NCBI RefSeq assembly: GCF_036246005.1
Contig: NZ_CP109171.1
Span: 5,382,001-5,446,000, forward strand
Length of the DNA: 64,000 bases
Direction: 5' to 3'
Origin: Streptomyces sp. NBC_01723
GTDB lineage: Bacteria > Actinomycetota > Actinomycetes > Streptomycetales > Streptomycetaceae
Position 1 is the first letter of the stretch, and every line of letters starts with the position of its first letter. Made by a program: the position numbers and the translations under genes. The notes beneath the pieces were generated by a model. It was not told the origin of the DNA. It saw only the letters and a list, made by a program, of their open reading frames with translations, and did not search any database. This document shows positions 55,032 through 63,755 of the stretch, one piece after another.

Positions 55032-55984
55032 CCGTGCGTGCCGGGGGGCCGCGCCCATGCCTCGGGAACCACCTCGCGGGCCAGGCGGACCAGGTCGGGG
55101 ATGGCCGGGTGGGCCGGGGCGCCGCGCTTCCAGGCCAGCACCAGGGGGACCGGCGGCGCGTCCGTCAGGGGGCGGTAGGCGATCGCGGGGTGGAGATGCA
55201 GCCGCGGGGTGGCCGAGGTCGAGACGCCGACCGCCCGTCCCGCGGCGATCGCGGTCAGCCACTCGTCCGTGTTGGTGACCTCGATCGTCGCCGTGGGCCG
55301 CGCCTCCGGCGGCCACAGGTCGAGCGTGGTGGTCCCGGCCACCGTGTTCAGGGCGATCGGCCACGACCGGAGGTCCGCCAGCGTCAGGGACTCCCGTCCG
55401 GCCAGCTCGCTGTCCGCGGGGACCACCGCCACCCGCTCCTCCCGCTTCAGCAGCTCCGTGACCAGTCCCGGCGCGTCGAGCGCCCCGCGCAGCAGTGCCA
55501 CGTCGACCTCGCCGCGGGTCAGCCCGGCGGTGCGGTCGTCGATCCGGCGCAGCTCCAGCGGTACGTCAGGGTGCTCCTCGTCCCAGCGGCGCAGCAGCGG
55601 GACGGTGTGGTCGCCGAGTGCCGCCCAGGGGTGGCCGAGGCGCAGCGGCAGCGCGCCCGGCGAGCGCGGGTCGAAGACCGCGTCCACGGCGGCCAGCGCG
55701 GCCGCCGCCCGGTCCCGGAAGCCGCGTCCGGCGGCCGTCAGCTCCAGGTGATGCGTGGAGCGGTCCACGAGGCGGGTGCCGAGGTGGGTCTCCAACTGGC
55801 GCAGCGTGCGGGAGAGCGCGGGCTGGCCGGTGTGCAGGAGCGCCGCGGCGCGCGTGATCGTGCCCTCCTCGGCGATCGCGAGGAAGGCCCGCAGATGGCG
55901 CAGCTCCATGGTCATGCCTCGTGAGCATAACCGTGGACGGACAGGCATTTCACGGGCCGCGCCCGGATTCCTAGCGTGGAGGCC

Positions 55985-56926
55985 ATGGCAGAGACGACCC
56001 ACGCGGCCCTCGCCGCGCAGCCCGCGGTCACACCCACTTCCCGCACCACCGTCGCCCCGCCCGGCGCGGGCAGCCTCACCGGCATCGCGATGGTGCTGGC
56101 CGGCACGGTCTCCGTACAGTTCGGCTCGGCCGTGGCGGCCCTGCTGTTTCCGCGGGCCGGTGCCTTCGGCGTGGTGGCGCTGCGGGTGACGCTCGCGGCG
56201 CTGCTGCTGACGGCCGTCTGCCGTCCCCGCCTGCGTGGCCACAGCCGCACCGACTGGGCCGTCGTGACCGCGTTCGGGGTGGCCCTGGGCGGCATGAACC
56301 TCCTCTTCTACCAGGCGATCGAACGGATCCCGCTCGGTCCGGCCGTCACCCTGGAGGTGCTCGGCCCGCTCGCCCTGAGCGTGTTCGGCGCCCGCCGCGC
56401 CCTGAGCCTGGTCTGGGCGGCGCTGGCCCTCGCCGGTGTCGCCCTCCTCGGGCACGAGGGCTTCGCCGAACTGAGCCCGGCGGGTGTCGCCCTGGCCCTC
56501 GGCGCGGGTGCGATGTGGGCGGCGTACATCGTCCTCAACGCGCGGGCCGGCGCCCGTTTCGCCCGGCTCGACGGGCTGGCCCTGGCGATGGCCGTGGCCG
56601 CGCTGCTGAGCCTCCCGCTGGGGATCGGGTCGGCGGGTACGGCGCTGCTCCAGCCGTCGGTGCTCGGCCTCGGGGCGGCCGTGGCCCTGCTCTCCTCCGG
56701 ACTGCCCTACACCCTGGAACTCCTGGCCCTGCGGCGGCTTCCGGCACCCACGTTCGCGGTTCTGATGAGCCTGGCCCCGGCGATCGCGGCGCTGGCCGGC
56801 TTCCTCGTCCTGGACCAGGGCCTCTCCCTGCCGCAGTGCCTGGCCGTCGCGCTGGTGGTGGCGGCGAGCGTCGGCGCGGTGCGGACGGGCAGGCGCGGCG
56901 CGGGGGACGGCGACCGGGCCCGGTGA
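55985..56926 (+). CDS. EamA-family (DMT) exporter, RhtA-like
   Basis: A 313-residue protein with ten predicted membrane helices in two EamA repeats (from GIAMVLAGTVSVQFGSAVAALL and from GVALALGAGAMWAAYIVLNAR in pieces). YQAIERIPLGPAVTLEVLGPLAL is the conserved repeat junction. RhtA-like members export threonine/homoserine or other small metabolites. The neighbouring divergent LysR gene is the likely regulator. ATG 55985 is chosen; GTG 55976 is possible. Confidence 0.88.
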   Translation: MAETTHAALAAQPAVTPTSRTTVAPPGAGSLTGIAMVLAGTVSVQFGSAVAALLFPRAGAFGVVALRVTLAALLLTAVCRPRLRGHSRTDWAVVTAFGVALGGMNLLFYQAIERIPLGPAVTLEVLGPLALSVFGARRALSLVWAALALAGVALLGHEGFAELSPAGVALALGAGAMWAAYIVLNARAGARFARLDGLALAMAVAALLSLPLGIGSAGTALLQPSVLGLGAAVALLSSGLPYTLELLALRRLPAPTFAVLMSLAPAIAALAGFLVLDQGLSLPQCLAVALVVAASVGAVRTGRRGAGDGDRAR

Positions 56927-56931
56927 CGTGG

Positions 56932-56971
56932 GCCGGCGCCGGCCGCCGCGGCCCGGGCGGCCGGCGCCGGC
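56932..56971. terminator. 16-bp perfect hairpin between EamA and lysozyme genes
   Basis: GCCGGCGCCGGCCGCC and its exact complement around an 8-nt loop, separating convergent genes. Confidence 0.85.
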
Positions 56972-56977
56972 GCCGGG

Positions 56978-57805
56978 TCAGCCGTTGGCGAGCGCCTGCA
57001 CGCGGTCGAGCGCGCCGTTGAACCTGTTGTGGTCGCCGACCGTCGGACCGGACGACGTGTACTGCCACATCGTGTAGTAGCCCCAGCCGGCCGGCAGCGT
57101 GCCCACCGACGCGGCGTACCGGGCGATCCACAGCGGGTTGTTCGCGGCGAAGCCGCCGTAGTTGCCGGTGCACTGGGTCCACCAGCTGGTGGCCGTGTAG
57201 ATCACGGCGTCCCGGCCGGTGCGGGCCTTGTACGTGTTCAGGAAGTCGCGGATCCAGGAGACCATCTGGCTCTGCGTCTTGCCGTAGCAGGCGGCGCCGT
57301 ACGGGTTCCACTCGATGTCGAGCGCCCCCGGCAGCGTCCTGCCGTCCCTGGACCAGCCGCCGCCGTGGTCGACGAAGTAGTTGGCCTGGGCGGCGCCGCT
57401 CGCGCTGTCCGGGGTGGCGAAGTGGTAGGCGCCGCGGATCATCCCGACGTTGTACGAGCCGTTGTACTGCTGGGCGAAGTACGGGTTGGTGTAGTACGTC
57501 CCCTCGGTGGCCTTGACGTAGGCCCACTTGACCCCGCTGTTCCACAGGGTCGACCAGGCGACGTTGCCCTGGTGGCTGGAGACGTCGACGCCCTCCGTCT
57601 GGGCGGCGTCGCCCGGGACCGGGATGCCGTGGCTCCCGTCGTGTTCGAGGACGCCCATGCCCATGTGGGCGGAGCCGCGCGGCGGGGTGTCGGCGGCCGA
57701 CGCCGCCTGCGCGGGGAGGGCGGACACCAGGGAGAGGGCGGCGAGCAGGATCCCGGTGACGGCGAGACGCCGGCCGCGGGCCGATCCGGATCTGTGCACG
57801 AGCAT
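56978..57805 (-). CDS. Secreted GH25 lysozyme (cellosyl-like muramidase)
   Basis: A 275-residue secreted muramidase. Signal peptide: SGSARGRRLAVTGILLAALSLVSALPAQAASA in pieces, cleaved near residue 37. The GH25 domain runs from GVDVSSHQGNVAW (catalytic Asp in the DVSSHQG turn) to the end; GALDIEWNPYG has the second acidic pair and YTMWQYTSSGPT the terminal strand. No cell-wall repeat domain, so it is a catalytic module only. Start ATG with GGAGG. It is preceded by an unusual structured leader. Confidence 0.93.
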   Translation of the reverse strand: MLVHRSGSARGRRLAVTGILLAALSLVSALPAQAASAADTPPRGSAHMGMGVLEHDGSHGIPVPGDAAQTEGVDVSSHQGNVAWSTLWNSGVKWAYVKATEGTYYTNPYFAQQYNGSYNVGMIRGAYHFATPDSASGAAQANYFVDHGGGWSRDGRTLPGALDIEWNPYGAACYGKTQSQMVSWIRDFLNTYKARTGRDAVIYTATSWWTQCTGNYGGFAANNPLWIARYAASVGTLPAGWGYYTMWQYTSSGPTVGDHNRFNGALDRVQALANG

Positions 57806-57834
57806 GACGTGCCTCCGATGGCTCGGTGGGGCCC

Positions 57835-58017
57835 GGGGGGTGTCGTTCGGCTCTTGCCGGGGTCGCGGGGGCCGGTACGCGCATCTGCGGCGTCGTCGGT
57901 TGCCAGGGCTCCGCCCTGTCGCCCTCCTCCGCCTTGCAGCCGCACGCACCAGACCCCACTCGGGTCGGCTGCGAGGCACCGTTGCCCGGAGCCGGCCAGA
58001 TCCGAACGACACCCCCC
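57835..58017 (-). promoter_or_regulatory. Candidate structured RNA leader of the lysozyme gene
   Basis: Two perfectly complementary 16-nt arms, 57835-57850 and 58002-58017 (GGGGGGTGTCGTTCGG and complement), are 151 nt apart. Within them nest GGCCGG/CCGGCC (57870-57875 with 57992-57997), a 7-bp hairpin GCAGCCG/CGGCTGC (57936-57972) and CAGGGC-TCC-GCCCTG (57904-57918). Read on the minus strand this is a closed multi-stem RNA ending 30 nt before the lysozyme start. I recognise no known riboswitch class. Confidence 0.55.
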
Positions 58018-58242
58018 TGGTGGGGGATGCGTGAGTGGGGAGGAGAACCCGTGTGTGGCGTGGGCATGCCATTCGTGGGTCCGGTGACGACGCTACGCAC
58101 GTAGAACGGGAGGTGGGAAGGGGGACCGGAAGCTGCCGTTGGTCTAAGCCTGCGAAATACTTGCCAAGCTGCGGTGATGACGGACCGTGGCGGAAACTTT
58201 CAGGACCGGGAAAAACCGGAAAGAACCGAGGCAGGGGCTGAC
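58018..58242. other. Divergent promoter region, lysozyme/MarR
   Basis: It holds the promoters for the lysozyme (minus) and the MarR gene (plus). CCCCC-CTGGT-GGGGG overlaps the leader's edge (58012-58025). No gene is supported; a longer MarR start at 58174 or 58177 lies here without a ribosome-binding site. Confidence 0.5.
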
Positions 58243-58737
58243 GTGCACGAAAGCGGGAACGGCGACGGTCGCGCAGTCGAATCCGAGCTTGCCGGCAGTG
58301 GTGTGAACCAGCCGGAGTTCCTGGCGCTGGAGCGGGAGTTGACGGTCCTGCTGCGGCGCGCCCGGGCCAACCAGGGCGAGATGGCCCGGGAGGTCCACCC
58401 CGACCTGGAGTCGTCCGCGTACGGCCTTCTCGTGCGGCTCGGGGAGTGCGGCGGGCAGCGGGCCACCGACCTCGCCGCCTACATCGGCGTCGGCAAGGCC
58501 ACCATGTCCCGGCAGCTGCGCGCCCTGGAGGATCTCGGCCTCGTCGCCCGCGAACCCGACCCCGCCGACGGCCGCGCCTGGCTCGTCACCCTGACCCGGG
58601 AGGGCCAGGACCGCGTCGGCCGGGTACGCGAGGCCCGCCGCGCCCGCTACGCCGGCCGGCTCGCCGACTGGGACCCGCGCGAGGTCTCGGAACTGGCCCG
58701 CCTGCTGCACGAACTGAACCGCGGGATGGAGAAGTAG
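58243..58737 (+). CDS. MarR-family transcriptional regulator
   Basis: A 164-residue winged-helix regulator. LERELTVLLRRARANQGEM starts the domain; ATDLAAYIGVGKATMSRQLRALEDLGLV is the HTH, read as ATDLAAYIGVGKATMS and RQLRALEDLGLV; EPDPADGRAWLVTLT is the wing. GTG 58243 has AGGGG at good spacing; in-frame ATGs at 58174/58177 lack one, so the N-terminus is uncertain. Convergent to the phosphatase gene. Target unknown; the divergent lysozyme is a candidate. Confidence 0.83.
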   Translation: MHESGNGDGRAVESELAGSGVNQPEFLALERELTVLLRRARANQGEMAREVHPDLESSAYGLLVRLGECGGQRATDLAAYIGVGKATMSRQLRALEDLGLVAREPDPADGRAWLVTLTREGQDRVGRVREARRARYAGRLADWDPREVSELARLLHELNRGMEK

Positions 58738-58753
58738 CCCCGGCCCCCAGGCC

Positions 58754-59545
58754 TCACAACTCCGCGTACACCACCGTCGCGTCGTCGTGGGTCTTGCTGC
58801 GGCCGAGGTGCGCGCGGGTGCCCGCCGCGTCCGTCCGCTCCAGCTCCCGTACGCGGTCCACCAGGGCTCGCGCGCCCCGCTTGCGCAGCAGGGTGAGGCA
58901 GTCCGTCCAGTCGCCCTCCCGGAACTTCTCCACCCACCGCCCGGCCCCGTCCGTCAGCGCCGCCAGGGTCCGCACCTCGCCGCGCGGCAGCACCCCCGTC
59001 ACCGCGCGCGCCGCCACCGCCGGATCGGCCGCGGCCGTGTAGAAACCGCCCTCCTTGTTGCGCAGGTCGGCGTCCACCATCGCGTCCGTGGCGAGCGCCG
59101 AGCGGGGGATCCGGGCCAGCCGGTCGTCCAGGACGGCCGAGACCGCGCCGTCGGGCGCCTCCACCAGCAGGGCGGAGTCGGAGAGGACCAGGTACTCGAC
59201 CTCGGCGGGTGACCAGCGGGCGACGACCACGGTTGCCTGCGGGGTGCGCGGGTGAGAAAGGTCACAGGTTTCCGCGTGTGCCGCAGAGGTACGCGCGATG
59301 GCGCGGGACAGCGCGTCGACGAGGGGGACATCCGGCAGTGAAACGGTCAGTTCGGTCAGCGCGCCGCCGAGGTGGGCCGTGAACCAGGGCACGGAATGCA
59401 GACACCCCGTCCCGGTCCGCGGAGGTGTCACCCCGTCCAGCACGACGAGTGAGCCGCCCTGCCCCGAGGCCGGTAGTCCGACGCTCGCGAAGTCCTCGTT
59501 GGGGTGGTCGGCCAGTCCGGGTTCCGAGACGAGTTCGGTGCGCAT
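58754..59545 (-). CDS. PP2C-type protein phosphatase-like protein
   Basis: A 263-residue PP2C-fold protein. N-terminal NEDFASVG and SLVVLDGVTP are the metal-binding pieces (the usual DG pair), YLVLSDSALLV and AALTDGAGRWVE the later Asp-containing strands, and THDDATVVYAEL the last motif. Several acidic positions are kept, so it may be active. ATG 59545 begins MRTELVSEPG. No membrane or sensor domain. Confidence 0.8.
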   Translation of the reverse strand: MRTELVSEPGLADHPNEDFASVGLPASGQGGSLVVLDGVTPPRTGTGCLHSVPWFTAHLGGALTELTVSLPDVPLVDALSRAIARTSAAHAETCDLSHPRTPQATVVVARWSPAEVEYLVLSDSALLVEAPDGAVSAVLDDRLARIPRSALATDAMVDADLRNKEGGFYTAAADPAVAARAVTGVLPRGEVRTLAALTDGAGRWVEKFREGDWTDCLTLLRKRGARALVDRVRELERTDAAGTRAHLGRSKTHDDATVVYAEL

Positions 59546-59995
59546 CCGGCCAGTCTGCACGACCCCTTCACAGGGTCCGCAAAAGGCTGGCACCCTCCAC
59601 GGATTCCCCCGGAACCCGCGCGCCGGTGCAGGTCAGGCGCCTGATTTGGGGTGGAATCACATGCCCGGACGACACGTGGCGGCACATAGTGCCACCGCCC
59701 GTCGCAGACGTCCAACCGGCTCGCCGCACACCCGAGTCGCACGCGCCGGGGGAACTTGCCCACCAACTCCCGTCCGGGGTTCACTCCTTCGGGTGGCGGG
59801 TCGGATGATGCGTGCTCACCACCCACCGGCACTGGGAGGGTCGGGAAACTGTGGGGGGCCTGCCCCGCTCACGCGGTCTCCCCGCCCGACGCGCTGCCGG
59901 CGGCCGGGGCACGGCCCGGAGCTCGGCGGAGGATGCCTGCGCCGACCGGCCAGTTGACGGAGCGCCACCCGGGCCCACGGGTACACGAGTGAGGA
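59546..59995. other. 450-nt region upstream of the conservon
   Basis: It carries the divergent promoters of the phosphatase and cvnA. A short GGCAC-ATA-GTGCC hairpin is at 59681-59693. No frame has convincing coding bias over its length; GTGAGGA just before cvnA is its ribosome-binding site. Confidence 0.5.
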
Positions 59996-62818
59996 ATGCG
60001 AGCACCGGTGCAGAAGACGCGGCCTCGTCGCACAGACAAGCAGACGGCCCCCGCGGGGAGCGCTGAGCGCACCCCCGGCACCTCTACCCCGGCACCGCCG
60101 GAGACCCCCGTCGGCAAGGGTCGTCCCACCCACGTACGCAACCGCCTGATCGTCGCCGTGGCGGTCGTGGCCGCAGCCGTCGCCGCGGCCGGCGCCCCCT
60201 CGGTCGTGACCGCCTCCGGGCAACTGCACGACTCCCAGGAACTGGTGACGCTCGCCGAACGCACCCAGGGCGCGCTCAGCCTCGCCCACTCCCTCGCCGA
60301 CGAGCGCGACGAGGTCACCCCCTACATCGCGGCCGGCCGGCCCGAGGACAAGGCGCCCTCCGAGCAGCGCAGCGCCCGCGTGGACCGGCAGGTCGAGGAG
60401 TTGCGCGCCGACACCGACACGCCCTCCGCCCTGCGCGAGGACCTGGACGCCATCGCCGCCCTGCGCCGGGCCGCCCTCACCGGCAAGAGCACCGCCCTCG
60501 AATCCCACCAGGCGTACTCCGAGGCCATCACCGAACTCCACGCCCTGGCCGAGGAGATGCCGCCCCGCGCGGGCGCCGGCGCCTACGCGCTGGCCGAACT
60601 GGACACCGCCGTCCAGCAGGCCGCCGCCACCCGTGGCCTCCTGCTCGCCGCGCTCTCCGTGCCCAGCAGCACCCGGACCGTCATCGACCCGATCACCGGC
60701 CTGCCCACCGAGACGACCAGCTCCTCGGACGCGGACGCCAAGCAGCGCGACGCGCTCGCCGCCGCCGCCCAGCAGGCCCGGGTGCGCTCCGACGCGGCGC
60801 TCGCCGACTTCCGCGAGGGCGCCCCCAAGGAGGCGCGGAGCAGCTTCGACGCCACCGTCGCCGGGCCCGAGGTCAACTCCGCCGAGAAGTACCTCGCCGG
60901 GCTCACCGACGAACCGACGCTCTCCGACGACGACCTCGGCACCAGCACCAAGCGGCTCGACGCCGCCCTCTCCGCCCGCGTCGACGCGATGCGCGGCGCC
61001 GAGTCCGCCCTCTACGAGAAGCGCACCACGGCGCTGGAGCAGCTGCGCGACGACGACGTCACCGCGCTGGAGATCCGGGTCGCCGCCCTCGGCGCCCTGA
61101 TCCTGCTCGCCCTCGGCATCGCCACCGCCATGGCCCGCACCCTCACCCGCCCGCTGTCGGTGCTGCGCCGGGGTTCGGCACGGCTGGCCGGCGCGGAGGA
61201 CATGGCGGCCGAGGAACCGGTCGCCTTCACCGGCCGCAACGACGAGTTCGCCCAGGTCGTCCGCTCCGTCAACGCCCTGCACGCGCACGCCGCGACGCTC
61301 GCCGAGCGGGTCAACACGCTGGAGTCCGACCGCAAGCACCTCGTCGGCCAGCGCCAGAAGATGGCCGACGCCCGCGAGGAACTGCGCGCCGAACTCGCCG
61401 AGTCGGCCGCCCGCCTCGACGTGGTGCGCAAGAGCATCGGCTCCACCTTCGTCAACCTCGCGCTGCGCACCCTCGGCCTGGTCGAGCGGCAACTCGCCGT
61501 CATCGAGAGCCTGGAGGAGCGCGAACAGGACCCGGACCGGCTGTCCACCCTGTTCAAGCTCGACCACTTCGCCACCGTCATGCGCCGGCACAGCGAGAAC
61601 CTCCTCGTCCTGGCCGGCACCGAACACGTCCAGCACAGCGCCTCACCGGTGCCGCTGGTCGACGTGGTCCGGGCCGCGGTGAGCGAGATCGAGCGGTACG
61701 AGCGGGTCCGTATCGCCGCGCTGCCGCCGCACGCGCACGTCGCCGGGTTCGCCGCCGACGACCTCTCGCACCTGCTCGCCGAACTGATGGAGAACGCCAC
61801 CTCGTTCTCGCCTCCCGACCTGCCCGTCGAGGTCTCCGGCTGGCTGCTGGAGAACGGCGAGGTGATGCTCTCCGTCCAGGACGAGGGCATCGGCATGGCC
61901 ACCGACCGGCTCCAGCGGCTCAACGCCCGCCTCACCGACTTCGACCCGCAGGCGCCGTACGACCAGGAGGGCGAGGACGGTCTCGGGCTCGGCCTCTACG
62001 TGGTCGCCCGGCTCGCCCACCGGCACGGGGCGCGCGTGCGGCTGCGGGAGCAGAAGCAGGGCGGGGTCGCGGCCGTCCTCGTCCTGCCCGCTCCGCTGCT
62101 CGCACCGGCCCCGCCGGCGGCACTGGCCCCGACCGTGCCGGTGTCCGACGGCACGGGGTCCTTCTCCCTGCCCGGCGCCACTGCGGAGGCCAACTCCAAC
62201 GTCCTGCACGGGCGCGCGACGAAGGGTGCGCACCGGAGCGCGGACCCGCTGGTGGCTTCGGCGGAGGAGGCCGTACGGCGCGCGGAGGGGGACGTTACCG
62301 CCGCACCGGCCACCGCGGACGCACCGGAGCCGGAACCGGAGCCGGAGGGCGCACCGGCCGCCGAGAGCGACGCAGGGGACACCGACGCGCCCGGCTCCCG
62401 GGACGAGACCGCCGCCCTGGGCCGGGACCTCCCCGACGACACCACGATGGCGCTCCTGCTCCCGGCCCAGGCCGGACCACCGGACCTGGAGCCCGCCGCG
62501 GACCCGGAGCCCGCTCCCGGACCGGAGCCCGCACGCGACCCGTACGCCGTCGGCCCCGACGCCCACGACCGCGCGCCGGACGAGGCCGAACCCGTCACCG
62601 ACAAGGGCCTGCCCAAGCGGACCCCGAAACTCAGCACACCCGCGACGGCACCGCGGCCGCGCACCTCGGGCTCCGTCGACGCCGAGGCACTCCGCCGCCG
62701 CCTGGGAGGATTCCGCCAGGGGGCGGAAGCCGGACGACGCGACGTCGAGGCGGAGATCGCCGCGGCGGACACAACCGAAGAAGCCACGGGGGGCACCGTC
62801 GAGGAGGCAAGCAGTTGA
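59996..62818 (+). CDS. cvnA: Conservon sensor kinase CvnA (nitrate/nitrite-sensing-domain type)
   Basis: A 940-residue membrane histidine-kinase-like protein. Basic N-terminal tail, TM1 (VRNRLIVAVAVVAAAVAAAGAP), a ~300-residue extracellular NIT-like helical domain, TM2 (LEIRVAALGALILLALGIAT in pieces), HAMP, then a helical domain with SFVNLALRTLG-like pieces and an HATPase (LLAELMENATSFSPP; VQDEGIGM; GLGLYVVARLAHRHG). A long acidic Pro-rich tail follows. First gene of a Streptomyces conservon acting like a G-protein-coupled module. Which numbered conservon is not assigned. Confidence 0.92.
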   Translation: MRAPVQKTRPRRTDKQTAPAGSAERTPGTSTPAPPETPVGKGRPTHVRNRLIVAVAVVAAAVAAAGAPSVVTASGQLHDSQELVTLAERTQGALSLAHSLADERDEVTPYIAAGRPEDKAPSEQRSARVDRQVEELRADTDTPSALREDLDAIAALRRAALTGKSTALESHQAYSEAITELHALAEEMPPRAGAGAYALAELDTAVQQAAATRGLLLAALSVPSSTRTVIDPITGLPTETTSSSDADAKQRDALAAAAQQARVRSDAALADFREGAPKEARSSFDATVAGPEVNSAEKYLAGLTDEPTLSDDDLGTSTKRLDAALSARVDAMRGAESALYEKRTTALEQLRDDDVTALEIRVAALGALILLALGIATAMARTLTRPLSVLRRGSARLAGAEDMAAEEPVAFTGRNDEFAQVVRSVNALHAHAATLAERVNTLESDRKHLVGQRQKMADAREELRAELAESAARLDVVRKSIGSTFVNLALRTLGLVERQLAVIESLEEREQDPDRLSTLFKLDHFATVMRRHSENLLVLAGTEHVQHSASPVPLVDVVRAAVSEIERYERVRIAALPPHAHVAGFAADDLSHLLAELMENATSFSPPDLPVEVSGWLLENGEVMLSVQDEGIGMATDRLQRLNARLTDFDPQAPYDQEGEDGLGLGLYVVARLAHRHGARVRLREQKQGGVAAVLVLPAPLLAPAPPAALAPTVPVSDGTGSFSLPGATAEANSNVLHGRATKGAHRSADPLVASAEEAVRRAEGDVTAAPATADAPEPEPEPEGAPAAESDAGDTDAPGSRDETAALGRDLPDDTTMALLLPAQAGPPDLEPAADPEPAPGPEPARDPYAVGPDAHDRAPDEAEPVTDKGLPKRTPKLSTPATAPRPRTSGSVDAEALRRRLGGFRQGAEAGRRDVEAEIAAADTTEEATGGTVEEASS

Positions 62819-63318
62819 CCGCGCCCAGTACCTTCGGTCTGAGCAGTGAGGCCCGCAATCTCCACTGGCTGCTGACCAACCTCGTGGAGGAGGTGCCCGG
62901 CATCCAATCGGTCGCGGTGGTCTCCTCCGACGGCCTCCTGCTCCTCTCCTCCGACCCCGGTCGGAACGAGGAGGCCCGGCAGGTCCGCGAAGCGCCCCGC
63001 ACCGGTCCCCGCGGCTCGGCGGCCGACCTCGCCACCGTCGTCTCCGGCGTGGGCAGCCTGACGATCGGCGCCGCCCGGCTGATGGACTTCGGCACGGTGA
63101 AGCACACGATGGTCGCGATGGACGAGGGCAGCCTGTTCGTGATGTCGATCAGCGACGGCTCGCTGCTCGGCGTGCACGGCTCCGCGGACTGCGACATGAG
63201 TGTCGTCGCGTACCACATGGCGCTCTTCGTCGGCCGCGCCGGCCATGTCCTGACGCCCGAACTCCGCAGCGAGCTGCGGAAGTCCCTGGAGTCCGAGTCG
63301 ACGGGGAGCGCCCGATGA
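62815..63318 (+). CDS. cvnB: Conservon roadblock/LC7 protein CvnB
   Basis: A 167-residue roadblock/LC7 fold protein beginning LSSEARNLHWLLTNLVEEVPGIQSVAVVSSDGLLLL in pieces. Its TTG start overlaps the cvnA stop (TTGA), with GAGGAGG upstream. A putative GTPase-regulator partner of CvnD; slightly longer than usual because of an insertion near residues 45-60. Confidence 0.92.
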   Translation: MTAPSTFGLSSEARNLHWLLTNLVEEVPGIQSVAVVSSDGLLLLSSDPGRNEEARQVREAPRTGPRGSAADLATVVSGVGSLTIGAARLMDFGTVKHTMVAMDEGSLFVMSISDGSLLGVHGSADCDMSVVAYHMALFVGRAGHVLTPELRSELRKSLESESTGSAR

Positions 63319-63755
63319 GCAGCAGTCCCGGGAACAGCCGGGGGAACCTCCCCGTACGCGGCGCAGACCGCAAACCCGCCCGCGTACGCCCCTACTCGCT
63401 CACCGGCGGACGGACCCGCTTCGGCCACGTCCTGCTGGTCGAGACGTTCGTCGGCGCCACGGCCGGCACCGCCGCGCTCGAAGCCGCCGAGGAGCGCAAG
63501 GAACTGACGAACGGCGGCCTGACCTCCCGCGTGATGCCGGAGATGCGGGCCATCGTCGAACTGTGCCGCCGTATGCGTACGGTGGCCGAGATCGCCGCGC
63601 TGCTGAAGATGCCGCTCGGCGTGGTCCGCGTGCTCCTCAGCGACCTGGCGGACCAGGGAAAGATCCGTGTGTACGGCACCGGGACCGGCCACGGCACGGG
63701 CCGCCCGGACCGCGCTCTGCTCGAAAGGGTGCTCAGTGGACTCCGTCGTCTCTGA
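63315..63755 (+). CDS. cvnC: Conservon DUF742 protein CvnC
   Basis: A 146-residue DUF742 protein with VRPYSLTGGRTR near residue 23 and a winged-helix-like C-terminal half (EMRAIVELCRRMRTVAEIAALLKMPLGVVRVLLSDL in pieces). ATG overlaps the cvnB stop (ATGA). It links the kinase to the GTPase in conservons. Confidence 0.93.
   Translation: MSSSPGNSRGNLPVRGADRKPARVRPYSLTGGRTRFGHVLLVETFVGATAGTAALEAAEERKELTNGGLTSRVMPEMRAIVELCRRMRTVAEIAALLKMPLGVVRVLLSDLADQGKIRVYGTGTGHGTGRPDRALLERVLSGLRRL

Noticed and set aside
57835-58017. ydaO (c-di-AMP) or SAM riboswitch identity for the lysozyme leader
   Set aside because: A GGCAACC string recalls SAM-I, but the conserved surroundings of neither class are present as far as I can see; left as unclassified.
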